Shown here: in pieces, positions 15,876 to 24,689 of the stretch
How the letters are laid out: the number at the start of each line of letters is the position of its first letter
Numbering within the stretch: the first letter of the stretch is position 1
Assembly: GCA_002434915.1 (NCBI GenBank)
Contig: DJLG01000129.1
Coordinates: forward strand, 1-29,175
Length of the DNA: 29,175 nucleotides
Source of the DNA: Proteobacteria bacterium UBA6522
GTDB lineage: Bacteria; Pseudomonadota; Gammaproteobacteria; Steroidobacterales; Rariloculaceae
Direction of reading: 5' to 3'
Position numbers and translations under genes: made by a program
The notes under the pieces: generated by a model
What the model was told of the DNA's origin: nothing
Databases searched by the model: none
The model's input: only the letters and a program-made list of their open reading frames with translations

Positions 15876-16898
15876 GTGACTAAGATGCAGCAGTTTGATG
15901 TTTCCAGACTATCAAGTTATGTAGAGGAACATATTGAAAGCTTTCATGGTCCCATTAGTGTTTATAAGTTTCCGCAAGGCCAGTCTAATCCAACCTTTCG
16001 TATTGATGGATTATCAAACTCATTAGTCTTACGCCGAAAACCCGAGGGTGTACTCCTTAAATCGGCCCATGCGATTGATCGTGAGTATCGCGTAATGTTG
16101 GCCCTTGATAAAACAGATGTTCCAGTCCCTAAGGTCTACCATCTATGTACAGATGACAAGGTGATTGGAAGCTGGTTTTACCTCATGGAATATGTGGACG
16201 GCACAGTATTTTCAGACCCTGCTTTACCCGGTTTAACTTCCATTCAAAGAAAGCATGTTTACGATGAAGCAAATCGAGTATTAGCTGCTATTCATAATGT
16301 TGACATTAAAACTAATACTCTGTGTGATTTTGGTAGTACTGGAAACTATTATGAGCGACAGGTTAGCCGTTGGACGAAACAGTACCGATCTTCAGAAACC
16401 TGTGTTGTAAAACCAATGGAGCAACTTATGGGTTGGTTATCAAAGAATATTCCTGAGGATGATGGTCGAACCTCTTTAATTCATGGCGACTTTAGACTAG
16501 ATAACATTATTTTTGATAGTGATAGTTTAGAGGCGATTGCTGTTCTTGATTGGGAACTTTCAACATTAGGCCATCCAATTGCTGATTTAGCCTACTTATG
16601 TATGCAGCGGAGAATGAAAAGAGATCTTTTTATCCCTGGCCTCGGTGACTTAGATATTGCGGAGCTAGGAATTCCATATGAAGAAGATTTTCTTTCTAGA
16701 TATTGTCATAGAACAGGACTTAAAGAGGTTGGCCCATGGCACTTTTATCTTGCCTGCTCTTTTTTCCGGCTTGCAGCAATATGCCAAGGCGTATTAAAAA
16801 GGGCGCTTGAAGGCAATGCGTCTAGTGATTATGGATTGGAGCTTGGGACAATGGTTGAACCTTTAGCAAAATTGGGTCTGAAGGCTTCTAAAAACTAA
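15876..16898 (+). CDS. APH-family kinase partner of the ACAD
   Basis: 340 residues of the aminoglycoside phosphotransferase/choline kinase-like fold. N-lobe: GQSNPTFRI and the lysine-bearing strand SLVLRRKP, then LMEYVDGTVF hinge. Catalytic loop: LIHGDFRLDN at about residues 201-210. The metal-binding motif DFG is DWE here (AVLDWELSTLGHP). This subgroup is fused to, or next to, ACAD10/11-type dehydrogenases. In Pseudomonas putida, LvaA of this family phosphorylates 4-hydroxyacyl-CoA in levulinate breakdown; the fused vertebrate enzymes do the same. The start is GTG 15876, 2 bp after the ACAD stop; ATG 15885, three codons on, is an alternative. The pairing strongly suggests one operon and one reaction sequence. 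Confidence 0.9.
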   Translation: MTKMQQFDVSRLSSYVEEHIESFHGPISVYKFPQGQSNPTFRIDGLSNSLVLRRKPEGVLLKSAHAIDREYRVMLALDKTDVPVPKVYHLCTDDKVIGSWFYLMEYVDGTVFSDPALPGLTSIQRKHVYDEANRVLAAIHNVDIKTNTLCDFGSTGNYYERQVSRWTKQYRSSETCVVKPMEQLMGWLSKNIPEDDGRTSLIHGDFRLDNIIFDSDSLEAIAVLDWELSTLGHPIADLAYLCMQRRMKRDLFIPGLGDLDIAELGIPYEEDFLSRYCHRTGLKEVGPWHFYLACSFFRLAAICQGVLKRALEGNASSDYGLELGTMVEPLAKLGLKASKN

Positions 16899-16934
16899 GA
16901 TATTTAATCTATTAGAGAATCAATTATTAGATTT

Positions 16935-17705
16935 TTATACTAAACGTATGGCATGTCCCCCATCTACTGGAAGTGCAACACCTGTCATATAACTTGATGC
17001 ATCACTTGCAAGAAGTAATAAAGGTCCTGTTAGTTCTTCTAGGTTGCCGATACGCCGCGGAGGAAGCCGCTTTAAATATTCTTTGCCTTCATCGCTCGCA
17101 AAGAATTCTTGGTTCATCTCAGTGGGGAAATAACCCGGACATAATGCGTTTACTCGAATGTTATGGCGCCAGAGCTCGGTAGCCATATTTTTTGTCAGAT
17201 GGATAACTGCGGCTTTAGAGGTTGCGTAAACTGTCCAGCCAGGCGCAGCGCTCATGCCTGCTACAGAAGCTACATTTATGATGACCCCTGGGCGTTTTGC
17301 CTTTATCAGTTGAGATGTCACTTCCTGCGAGAGTTTTCTTAAACCATCAAGGTTGACAGCAAAGACCTGATCCCAGGTAGCATCATCAAGCTCTAGGAAT
17401 CCTCCTGTCTTCGCAATTCCTGCGCAGTTAACCAAGATATCGACTAGACCCACTGATTTATGTGCCATTTCAAACATAGAGTCGATGCTTGCATTGTCTG
17501 TTATATCGAGCTGAACTGCTTCCGCAGTACCGCCCGTAGACCTGATTTTTGAGACAAGCGTTTCAAGCTTATCAAGACGTCTTGCACAAGCGATCACTTT
17601 AGCGCCTGCATTAGCTAGAACGTTAGCAGAATGTCTACCAATTCCGCTGGATGCTCCAGTAACGAGAGCCACTTTTCCAGCTAGAGAAAAAAGTTGTTGA
17701 GTCAT
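16935..17705 (-). CDS. SDR-family oxidoreductase (FabG-like)
   Basis: 256 residues. TGASSGIG is at 16-23, NCAG replaces the usual NNAG, then a Ser 13 residues before YATSK, and the C-terminal half has NIRVNALCPGYFPTEMN and MTGVALPVDGG. It is a classical cytoplasmic NAD(P)-dependent dehydrogenase. It converges on the ACAD-kinase operon, with 36 bp between the stops, and could act on hydroxyacyl or keto intermediates of the same pathway. That role is a guess from position. The ATG at 17705 is preceded by GGGATC. It is not close in sequence to the SDRs at 680 and 6417 beyond the family motifs. Confidence 0.92.
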   Translation of the reverse strand: MTQQLFSLAGKVALVTGASSGIGRHSANVLANAGAKVIACARRLDKLETLVSKIRSTGGTAEAVQLDITDNASIDSMFEMAHKSVGLVDILVNCAGIAKTGGFLELDDATWDQVFAVNLDGLRKLSQEVTSQLIKAKRPGVIINVASVAGMSAAPGWTVYATSKAAVIHLTKNMATELWRHNIRVNALCPGYFPTEMNQEFFASDEGKEYLKRLPPRRIGNLEELTGPLLLLASDASSYMTGVALPVDGGHAIRLV

Positions 17706-17931
17706 AAAAAATTAGATCCCATATCCAGCCACTAAGTACGTGGTTTTATTAAAAAACACTCGGTATTCGCGGATGAAGGCGATTTTTACTCACACATAAT
17801 TGTACCGCTTGTCGGAAGTATCTTCTTTATCTAGAGTTTTATCTAAAGCATGAAGTAGGTCCAGACTCTGGACTCAAGGGGCCTAAGGTCCGATGATGGT
17901 GGGCTAGATGATCTTGGTTATGAGAAGAATT

Positions 17932-17936
17932 GGAGG
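17932..17936 (+). promoter_or_regulatory. Ribosome binding site deciding the LVIVD gene start
   Basis: GGAGG, seven bases before the ATG at 17944. It favours this start over an in-frame ATG 36 bp upstream. Confidence 0.7.
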
Positions 17937-17943
17937 AAAAACA

Positions 17944-19467
17944 ATGTGTCATTTTGCGCAGCTTTTTAGGCCTGTATTGGGTTTTTTGATTGTATTCCCT
18001 TTTGTGCTGCTGTCTGCCTGCAGTTCTCAACAGGATGAAACCTCGCAGTCATCCGATTCAACTCCTCAACAAGAAAATCCTAATGCTTGGAATATGCAGT
18101 TGGTAGGTCATCATGATCTGCAGGCTCGTCCAGCTTATCAGCCTGAGGTGCATGCTTACGGTGACCGTAGAATATTATTTGTTGGGCAACATGCCGGCCA
18201 GTCCTACAATCCTCAAACAGACCTTGTAGAAGTTAATGGGCTGACAATACTTGATGTGACTGATCCATCATTACCAATATTGTTGAAGCATCTGCCTCCC
18301 ACGGGGCTTGAGGCAAATGGGAGCCAACATGTCCAAATTTGTGATGGAAGCGTTTTGCCCCAGGGTGATCCCAACAGGGTCTATATGGTTAGAACCAATG
18401 GGCTAATTTCCTATGAAATGTTTGATGTAACTAACCCGGCGGAGCCAGAGTTTATGTCAACCATTGATGCCACAGGTTTTTCATCTCGTCCTGAGTCCAG
18501 TCGGGGTAATAGAGAGACACACAAACTCCAATGGGAATGTGAGACAGGGATTGGATATTTTAATGGAACCCCAGAGGGTTGGCGTGTTACTAGGGCTCTG
18601 CAAGTCTATGATTTAAGTAATCCCGAGCAGCCCGAGCATATTAGAGATTTTGGGCTAGTAGGTTGGGAACCGACGGCCGTTGGAGAATTCCCTGAGTATC
18701 TTGTTTCAGGGCTACACCAAACATTCGCATATGGTGACCGTATATATGTTGGTTACGGTAGTGGGAATGCTGGAACCCTCCAGATTCTTGATAAAGACAA
18801 GTTATTGAATGGTGACCCTGAAGCAGCGGACCCTCTTGCACCAACGCCTGAAAACCTTGTCTATCCGCAAATCTCTCGGCTTGATATGCCTAGTTATTGG
18901 GGGGTTCACACTGCAAAGCCACTTCTTGGGTTTGAAATTTCAGACAATGAAAACGACATGGGCGGTAGCGTTAGGGACTTTCTAATCGTACCTTCTGAGG
19001 CAGGTGGTAGCGCAATTTACTGTAGGGGAGTACGAGATATCGTTTTCTTCTTGGACATTACGGAAGAGGAGAACCCTTTCCCTGTTTCTTCATACCAGGT
19101 TCCAAATGAGCCTCATGATTTTTGTAATGATGGGGGTCGTTTCGGGCCTCACTCAGTACATGATGCATTTCATCCTGATTTTGATCGAACATTAGCTATA
19201 TTTTCTTATTTTAATGCCGGAATACGCGCAGTTGATATTAGGAATCCTTTTGAACCTATAGAAGTTGCTTTCTTTATTCCTGAGACAACGGAAAACACTA
19301 TTGAGATGTGTGCCCAAGTTAATGGGATAGAACGTTGTGATTCAGCGATTCAGACAAACAATGTGAACATTGACGATAGGGGTTATATCTATGCCGTAGA
19401 CCGCTCTAATACGGGGCTGCATATTGTGGAACTTCAAGGCGAAGCAAGAACACTCGTTGGCCTTTAA
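17944..19467 (+). CDS. LVIVD-repeat lipoprotein
   Basis: 507 residues from ATG 17944. The signal peptide ends in a lipobox, VLLSAC, with a Ser/Gln-rich linker after it. The rest is a beta-propeller of LVIVD-type repeats, each with a pattern like LTILDVTDPSLP, YEMFDVTNPAEP, LQVYDLSNPEQP, and RAVDIRNPFEP. The mature chain has six cysteines besides the lipidated one and a charged block HDFCNDGGRFGPHSVHDAF that looks like a metal or catalytic site. The family is widespread in marine bacteria and has no assigned activity. It probably sits on the periplasmic or outer face of a membrane. It lies 70 bp upstream of a TRAP binding protein on the same strand and may be the first gene of that run. Confidence 0.88.
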   Translation: MCHFAQLFRPVLGFLIVFPFVLLSACSSQQDETSQSSDSTPQQENPNAWNMQLVGHHDLQARPAYQPEVHAYGDRRILFVGQHAGQSYNPQTDLVEVNGLTILDVTDPSLPILLKHLPPTGLEANGSQHVQICDGSVLPQGDPNRVYMVRTNGLISYEMFDVTNPAEPEFMSTIDATGFSSRPESSRGNRETHKLQWECETGIGYFNGTPEGWRVTRALQVYDLSNPEQPEHIRDFGLVGWEPTAVGEFPEYLVSGLHQTFAYGDRIYVGYGSGNAGTLQILDKDKLLNGDPEAADPLAPTPENLVYPQISRLDMPSYWGVHTAKPLLGFEISDNENDMGGSVRDFLIVPSEAGGSAIYCRGVRDIVFFLDITEEENPFPVSSYQVPNEPHDFCNDGGRFGPHSVHDAFHPDFDRTLAIFSYFNAGIRAVDIRNPFEPIEVAFFIPETTENTIEMCAQVNGIERCDSAIQTNNVNIDDRGYIYAVDRSNTGLHIVELQGEARTLVGL

Positions 19468-19537
19468 GTTCTGGGTTTGCCTGTAGGGCATTTGATAGTG
19501 GTGCTTATGTGAAACCTTGGTCGAGGTGCTAGTTTTT

Positions 19538-20617
19538 ATGTTGCAACATTTACGGTGGGTTGTGATTTTCCTAGTTGTGTTATTGCAACTGTCTTTGTCG
19601 ACTAACGCAGTAGCTGATCTTTACACTTTGCGTATTGGTTCTGGCCATCCTGCCGGCCCAACTGTTTATGCAGGAGTGTTACGTGATTACCTGGTGCCTG
19701 AGTTAAAAAGGCGAGTTTCCGCAGAAACTGAGCATGAATTAAGGATTATTGAAGGTTACGGGGGCTCCATCGCTTCAGTATCAGAGACACTTGAAGCGGT
19801 CCAGGTTGGAATTTTAGATATTGGTGGGTTCTGTACATGCTTTGAACCCGCAAAAATGTTTTTACACAACTTTCAGTATTTTGTTCCGTTTGGTCCAGAG
19901 GGGGCTGAGGAAGGGATTAAGGCGGCACGCAGGGTTTATGATGCTTATCCATGGTTGAATGAGCATTTGGAAACAAACTATGGCCAGTCATTGATTGCTA
20001 TAAATGGTTGGGATAACTACCACCTTGGTTCAAGTGTGCCATGGGAGGCTGTTGAAGATCTGCAAGGGGTAAAGATTGCAGGGGCTGGTCCTAACTTGCC
20101 GTGGCTAGAACTTGCCGGGGTTATACCCGTGCAGTCAATATTGCCGGACGCTTATATGGCTATGCAGACTGGCGTTTATTCGGGTTGGTTAATGTTTCCT
20201 TCTGCCTACTTTGCATACAAACTACATGAGCCTGCACCCTATTACACATTGATAGGATTTGGAGCGATGGGAGGTGCGATCATTATTACTATGAATACGC
20301 GTTCCCTCGAACGTTTACCCTTAGAGGTGCGTGATATTGTCTTAGAGGTCGGGCGTAGTTATGAAAATGAGGCGGCAAAAATTCTGGATAACCGGCAGAT
20401 ATCAGGATTGGAGAACCTTCGAAACTCTGGTGCGACCATTCGGGAGTTACCTAATGAAGTTCGAGCTCAGTGGGCTCGTTCATTAAGTAATTTTCCAAAT
20501 GAAATGGCCAAGGAAGCCGATTCAAGAGGCATGCCTGGTTCTGAGATTGTACGAGCATATATCGAGACGATCACTCAAAGTGGTTATGATTGGCCGGTTG
20601 AGTACGTTATTAATTAA
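19538..20617 (+). CDS. dctP: TRAP transporter binding protein (DctP family)
   Basis: 359 residues from ATG 19538, preceded by GAGGT at 19523-19527; a TTG seven codons upstream is less likely. Sec signal peptide MLQHLRWVVIFLVVLLQLSL, cleavage near AVA-DLYT. The mature protein has the TRAP receptor fold (LRIGSGHPAGPTVY, VQVGILDIGGF, LPDAYMAMQTGVYSGWL). At the block where DctP proteins usually have a carboxylate-binding Arg (GLKIR), this one reads LQGVKIAGAGPN, so the usual salt bridge is absent. The ligand may be bound differently or be a less acidic compound. It heads the dctP-Gfo/Idh-dctQ-dctM group and belongs with the membrane subunits at 21650-23513. Confidence 0.92.
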   Translation: MLQHLRWVVIFLVVLLQLSLSTNAVADLYTLRIGSGHPAGPTVYAGVLRDYLVPELKRRVSAETEHELRIIEGYGGSIASVSETLEAVQVGILDIGGFCTCFEPAKMFLHNFQYFVPFGPEGAEEGIKAARRVYDAYPWLNEHLETNYGQSLIAINGWDNYHLGSSVPWEAVEDLQGVKIAGAGPNLPWLELAGVIPVQSILPDAYMAMQTGVYSGWLMFPSAYFAYKLHEPAPYYTLIGFGAMGGAIIITMNTRSLERLPLEVRDIVLEVGRSYENEAAKILDNRQISGLENLRNSGATIRELPNEVRAQWARSLSNFPNEMAKEADSRGMPGSEIVRAYIETITQSGYDWPVEYVIN

Positions 20618-20653
20618 GATGCCCAATTTGGGTAATAGCTAGGGAGGCTAATT

Positions 20654-21646
20654 GTGATCAAGGCTGCAATGGTGGGGCTTGGCTGGTGGGGTCGCCATAT
20701 GGTGAACTCAGTTGAAAATAGCGACAAAATCAAAATTGTTAAACTAACTGCGCGCCGACCTGATCGGCACATGGATTTTTCTAAAGAGAAAGGGATACCT
20801 ATAGTTAGTGATTACAATGCTTTGCTTCAAGACCCAGAAGTAGAGGCTGTAATTCTATGTACTCCTCATTCCCAGCATGAGGCCCAGGTGCTCTCAGCCG
20901 TTGAGCATGGGAAACAAATCTTTTGTGAGAAACCGTTATCCCTTACCAAAGAGAGCATTGAAAAAATGTTGGCTGTAACAAATGAAGCTGGGCTGATCAT
21001 GGGTGTTGGTCATGAGCGTCGTTATGAATCTACGTTTGAAACAATTGCAAAAATGGTTTCAGCTGGTCAACTAGGTACCCAGATGCATGTTGAGGCTAAC
21101 TTTTCACATAGTATTTTTACAACGGTTGAGGCCGACAATTGGCGAGGGTCTCAGGCGGAAGCACCTGCAGCTGGAATGACCGGTATGGGTGTGCATTTAA
21201 CCGATCTGTTTATTTCAATGTTTGGTCCAGTAGAGTCTGTCGTTGCGCAATCTGCTAGACGTGTTCTAGCTTTACCAACAGGCGATATTGTGACAGTAAA
21301 AATTCGTTTTAAGAGTGGAGCTACTGGATTTGTTGGAGCGATTTCTGCAACCCCTTACTATGGGCGTTTCACCGTATTTGGTAATGAAATGTGGGCTGAG
21401 GCTCGCGATGATGCCCATCCTCAAGAGGGAGGACGGACTCATTTAATCACGTGCGGTAAAGACGGGGTCCAGCATAGCCAGACATTCGAGAAAAAAGACC
21501 CTGTAAGAGCTAATCTTGAAGAGTGGGTTGATGCAGTTGAAGGTCGGTGCGACTATCGTTTTACTGATGAGCAGCGTGTTGGTAACGTAGCAGTGCTGGA
21601 AGCAATTGCAAAATCAGTAAGCACTGGTAACTGGGTTGATGTTTAG
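20654..21646 (+). CDS. Gfo/Idh/MocA-family dehydrogenase (first)
   Basis: 330 residues; GTG start at 20654 with GGAGG six bases before. The Rossmann motif is VGLGWWG (residues 7-13), the signature CEKPLS holds Lys 93, and the GMGVHLTDLF block carries the His and Asp of the usual catalytic region. The family oxidises or isomerises sugars, inositols and related compounds with NAD(P). It lies between the TRAP receptor and dctQ with gaps of 36 and 3 bp, so its substrate is probably what the TRAP carrier imports. The particular sugar or polyol cannot be told. Confidence 0.92.
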   Translation: MIKAAMVGLGWWGRHMVNSVENSDKIKIVKLTARRPDRHMDFSKEKGIPIVSDYNALLQDPEVEAVILCTPHSQHEAQVLSAVEHGKQIFCEKPLSLTKESIEKMLAVTNEAGLIMGVGHERRYESTFETIAKMVSAGQLGTQMHVEANFSHSIFTTVEADNWRGSQAEAPAAGMTGMGVHLTDLFISMFGPVESVVAQSARRVLALPTGDIVTVKIRFKSGATGFVGAISATPYYGRFTVFGNEMWAEARDDAHPQEGGRTHLITCGKDGVQHSQTFEKKDPVRANLEEWVDAVEGRCDYRFTDEQRVGNVAVLEAIAKSVSTGNWVDV

Positions 21647-21649
21647 GAT

Positions 21650-22150
21650 ATGACAGGACGCATTGCGCAGACCACTCATATTGTTTCCGCGTGCTGGGTG
21701 CTTGTTCTTGCAATAATTATTTTTATAGATGTTTTAGGGCGCTATTTTTTTAGTCAGCCTCTTTTAGGTGCGACCGAAATTATTAAAAACTCGGTCGTCT
21801 CTATAACTTTCTTGCAGCTACCGCTTGCTATCTACCGTGATGGAATGATTCGAAGCACTATCGTTTACGATTCTTTAGGACAGAAGGCTAAGAGAGTTCT
21901 AAGAACATTTTCCAGTGTTCTAGGTCTGCTTTTTTTCCTAGGTACAGCGCTGAGCTCGTGGCCCCCTGCCGTTGAAGCATTTAATGTCAGCGAGTATGAA
22001 GGTGAAGGAGCACTAAGGGTGCCTACCTATCCGGTAAGATTCTTGGTGGTTGCCACATCTTTTTATGCTGCTTATGTTTATTTGCATATGATGTTTCTCG
22101 ATTGGACTGGTCAGAGAAAGTCCATGTTAGAGACGACTAACAGCGCATAA
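21650..22150 (+). CDS. dctQ: TRAP transporter small membrane subunit (DctQ)
   Basis: 166 residues with four predicted helices (about 11-32, 46-64, 87-108, 128-148), as in DctQ. The recognisable DVLGRYFFSQPLLGATEI motif follows the first helix. DctQ holds the DctM channel and helps dock the loaded receptor. ATG 21650 is 3 bp after the preceding stop, with AGGA just before; dctM follows 43 bp downstream. Confidence 0.93.
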   Translation: MTGRIAQTTHIVSACWVLVLAIIIFIDVLGRYFFSQPLLGATEIIKNSVVSITFLQLPLAIYRDGMIRSTIVYDSLGQKAKRVLRTFSSVLGLLFFLGTALSSWPPAVEAFNVSEYEGEGALRVPTYPVRFLVVATSFYAAYVYLHMMFLDWTGQRKSMLETTNSA

Positions 22151-22193
22151 GTTAGTGCTATTTTTTATATCTTAAAAAAGAGACTTAATCTAG

Positions 22194-23513
22194 ATGCTAG
22201 GCCCTGAGGTTATATTTTATTCGTTAGCCATTTTGCTTGTGCTAGTTTTTATAAGTATTCCAATTGGGATATCTCTAGGCGTTGCTAGCGTTATTGGTGT
22301 TTATTTGGCCTATGGAGATATAAACATTGCGTTATCCATACTGGGATCAACCGCCTACGATTCAATTCGAAGTCATACCCTTGCCGTTATTCCTCTCTTT
22401 ATGTTGATGGGAGAAGTTATTAGTCGATCAGGTGCGGCCAAAGATCTTTATACGCTTTGCAATCGATTTTTATATAGATTGCCTGGCCGTCTTGCTGCAG
22501 CTACCGTTGTAGGCAATGCAGCTTTTGCTGCTGTATCAGGTGTGGCGATTGCATCGGCTGCAACATTCAGTCGCATCGCTTACCCGGAGATGCGAAGACT
22601 TGGGTATAAAAAGTCCTATGCTCTGGGGGTAATCGCTGGTAGCGGATCGTTGGGCATGTTAATTCCACCGAGTGTGTTGTTAATAGTCTGGGCAATTTTG
22701 ACGGAAGGTTCCGTCGGAGCGCTTTTTATAGCTGGGGTTATACCTGGTTTGTTGCTTGGTTTTGCCTTTATTTTATATTGCAGTATCAGTGCAATTATTA
22801 ATCCATCAATTGCCCCAGCATTAGATAGTATTGAAGAGAAACAAAGCGAAGGTGGAAAATATTCCGAACTTATAAGTGGACTCGGAATTATTACTTTAAT
22901 CCTGTTCGTGCTTGGCGGCATATGGGCGGGAATTTTTACGCCGACAGAGGCAGCAGGGTTTGGAGCTCTTGGAAGTATTGTACTTGGGTATGTGAAAGGA
23001 ATGCGGAGCCAAGGCTTTCTTGAGGCAATCTACAATGCGGGACGTTACACAGCACCTATCATGTTTTTACTGATTGCCGGGTCTATGTATGCACGGCTTC
23101 TAGCGGTTAGTGGCGGCATAAATCTTATTCAGGAGCTTGTTGTAGGGACCGGACTAACGCCTTTAGGCTTGATCATGATAATGACTATTATCTGGTTGCT
23201 TCTAGGGGCGCTAATTGACTCAATATCGGATATCTTATTAACCGTTCCTATATTTGTTCCAATTGCCGAAGTCGCAGGCTTTGATCCGATCGCATTTGCA
23301 ATATATGGAATAATTGTCATAGAGGCTGGCCTGCTTACTCCGCCAATGGGTTTATTAATATTTACTGTGAAATCTTCGGTTCCAGACCGTTCGGTAACGC
23401 TAGGAGAGATATTCAGAGGATCCATACCATTTTGGCTCCTTATGTTACTAGTGGCTTTATTGGTGCTTTTTTTCCCTTCTCTTGCAACCTGGTTGCCGGG
23501 ACTGATGTTTTAA
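22194..23513 (+). CDS. dctM: TRAP transporter large membrane subunit (DctM)
   Basis: 439 residues, almost wholly hydrophobic, of normal length for a stand-alone DctM. Visible DctM motifs: HTLAVIPLFMLMGEVISRSG, GGLPGR-like RLPGRLAAATVVGNAAFAAV, SGSLGMLIPPSV and AIYGIIVIEAGLLTPPMGL. It imports the substrate with sodium across the inner membrane, together with DctQ and the receptor at 19538. ATG 22194 follows AAAAGAGAC. A gap of 83 bp separates it from the second Gfo/Idh/MocA gene, which may have its own start signal. Confidence 0.95.
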   Translation: MLGPEVIFYSLAILLVLVFISIPIGISLGVASVIGVYLAYGDINIALSILGSTAYDSIRSHTLAVIPLFMLMGEVISRSGAAKDLYTLCNRFLYRLPGRLAAATVVGNAAFAAVSGVAIASAATFSRIAYPEMRRLGYKKSYALGVIAGSGSLGMLIPPSVLLIVWAILTEGSVGALFIAGVIPGLLLGFAFILYCSISAIINPSIAPALDSIEEKQSEGGKYSELISGLGIITLILFVLGGIWAGIFTPTEAAGFGALGSIVLGYVKGMRSQGFLEAIYNAGRYTAPIMFLLIAGSMYARLLAVSGGINLIQELVVGTGLTPLGLIMIMTIIWLLLGALIDSISDILLTVPIFVPIAEVAGFDPIAFAIYGIIVIEAGLLTPPMGLLIFTVKSSVPDRSVTLGEIFRGSIPFWLLMLLVALLVLFFPSLATWLPGLMF

Positions 23514-23596
23514 TGCGTACAATATGCTGCTAAGGGATAGGTAAAATAATACTGTCTACTGTTTGCTTGGTATGACGATAAGATTAGGAGTCAAAA

Positions 23597-24658
23597 ATGC
23601 AACAAATAAACGTAGGAATAATTGGCACCGGATGGTGTGGGGGTATTCGTGCAAATACCTGTGCGGGAAGTCCGCTCGTTAAAGAATTGCATGTTGCCGA
23701 GATTAATGAAGATCGTCTGAAGGAAATAGTTGCAGAAACAAAACCAAATTCATCTACTACCGACTATATGAAGATTATCGAGAATGATTCGCTCGATACG
23801 ATTATTATTTCTGCCACTCCTGAAACTACGCACTATCCAATGGCAAAAGCAGCACTGCTTGCTGGGAAGCATGTTTTCTTAGAAAAACCTCTTGCTTTAA
23901 CTTTAGAGGAAGCAGATGAGCTAATACAGATTCAAAAAGAAAAAAATCTTAAGTTTGCGATTGGTTATTCTCAACGTTTTAATCATAAGTTTGCTTACGC
24001 CAAAAAAAGCTTAATGGAAAAAACAATAGGGGAGCCAGTTTGTGTCCTTGTGAGCAGACATTTAACAAGGGGGTTAGGCAAAAAAATTAGTGGGAGAATT
24101 AAACTTTCTCCTGCCGCGATGGAAGCTACACATGACCTTGATTTTGTTCTGTGGCTTATGGAACCTGCCAAGCCAGTTCAGGTTTATTCTCAGGCTGTTG
24201 ATGGCGCGATGAAGAGTGTCACTGGTTCAGCAGATGCTCAATGGATTATGGTTACTATGGACAATGGTGTGATACTAAATATTGGTGCAGGATGGACTAT
24301 GCCTCCTGGCCATCCTAATTATTCCGCTACATGGATTGAGCTTACTGGTACAGACGGAATGTTGGTCATAGATGATACGCATCGTGATGTTATTTTTAAC
24401 ACAATGGACAATGGAATCAGACTGCCAATGTCGACAATGCCAGGAGAATCGGTAGGACATGTTTTTGCAGGCCCAATGCATAATGAGACTCTTCACTGGA
24501 TTGAGGCAGTAGCATTTGATCGTCCAGAAATGTGTTCGGCCGAGAAAGCTAGAAGAGTAATGGAAATTTATATGGCAGCGGATGTTTCTGCGGAGCTTAA
24601 TGAGGCTGTAAAATTGCCGCTAGTTGAGACTCCTCTTTCAGCTGTTGCTAGTGCCTGA
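23597..24658 (+). CDS. Gfo/Idh/MocA-family dehydrogenase (second)
   Basis: 353 residues. Rossmann motif GTGWCG (residues 10-15), EKPLALT signature, and EATHDLDFVLWLM, where the usual His-x-x-Asp (HDLD) catalytic region is seen. It differs from the first Gfo/Idh/MocA protein in this run except for the motifs, so they are unlikely to be a recent duplication. It lies between dctM and tctB, co-directional with both (83 and 31 bp gaps). It likely oxidises a sugar or polyol derivative brought in by one of the two carriers. AGGAG precedes ATG 23597. The exact substrate is unknown. Confidence 0.92.
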   Translation: MQQINVGIIGTGWCGGIRANTCAGSPLVKELHVAEINEDRLKEIVAETKPNSSTTDYMKIIENDSLDTIIISATPETTHYPMAKAALLAGKHVFLEKPLALTLEEADELIQIQKEKNLKFAIGYSQRFNHKFAYAKKSLMEKTIGEPVCVLVSRHLTRGLGKKISGRIKLSPAAMEATHDLDFVLWLMEPAKPVQVYSQAVDGAMKSVTGSADAQWIMVTMDNGVILNIGAGWTMPPGHPNYSATWIELTGTDGMLVIDDTHRDVIFNTMDNGIRLPMSTMPGESVGHVFAGPMHNETLHWIEAVAFDRPEMCSAEKARRVMEIYMAADVSAELNEAVKLPLVETPLSAVASA

Positions 24659-24689
24659 GATCCTTCTAAAAAAATAACGGGGAGGCGAC

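Noticed and set aside
17859..17873. GTCCAG-ACT-CTGGAC inverted repeat before the LVIVD gene
   Set aside because: Only 6-bp arms and no second copy; expected by chance and too far from any clear promoter to interpret.
20619..20635. CCCAA-T-TTGGG repeat after the TRAP receptor gene as a terminator
   Set aside because: A one-base loop and 5-bp arms with no T tract; the next gene follows 36 bp later with a strong ribosome site.
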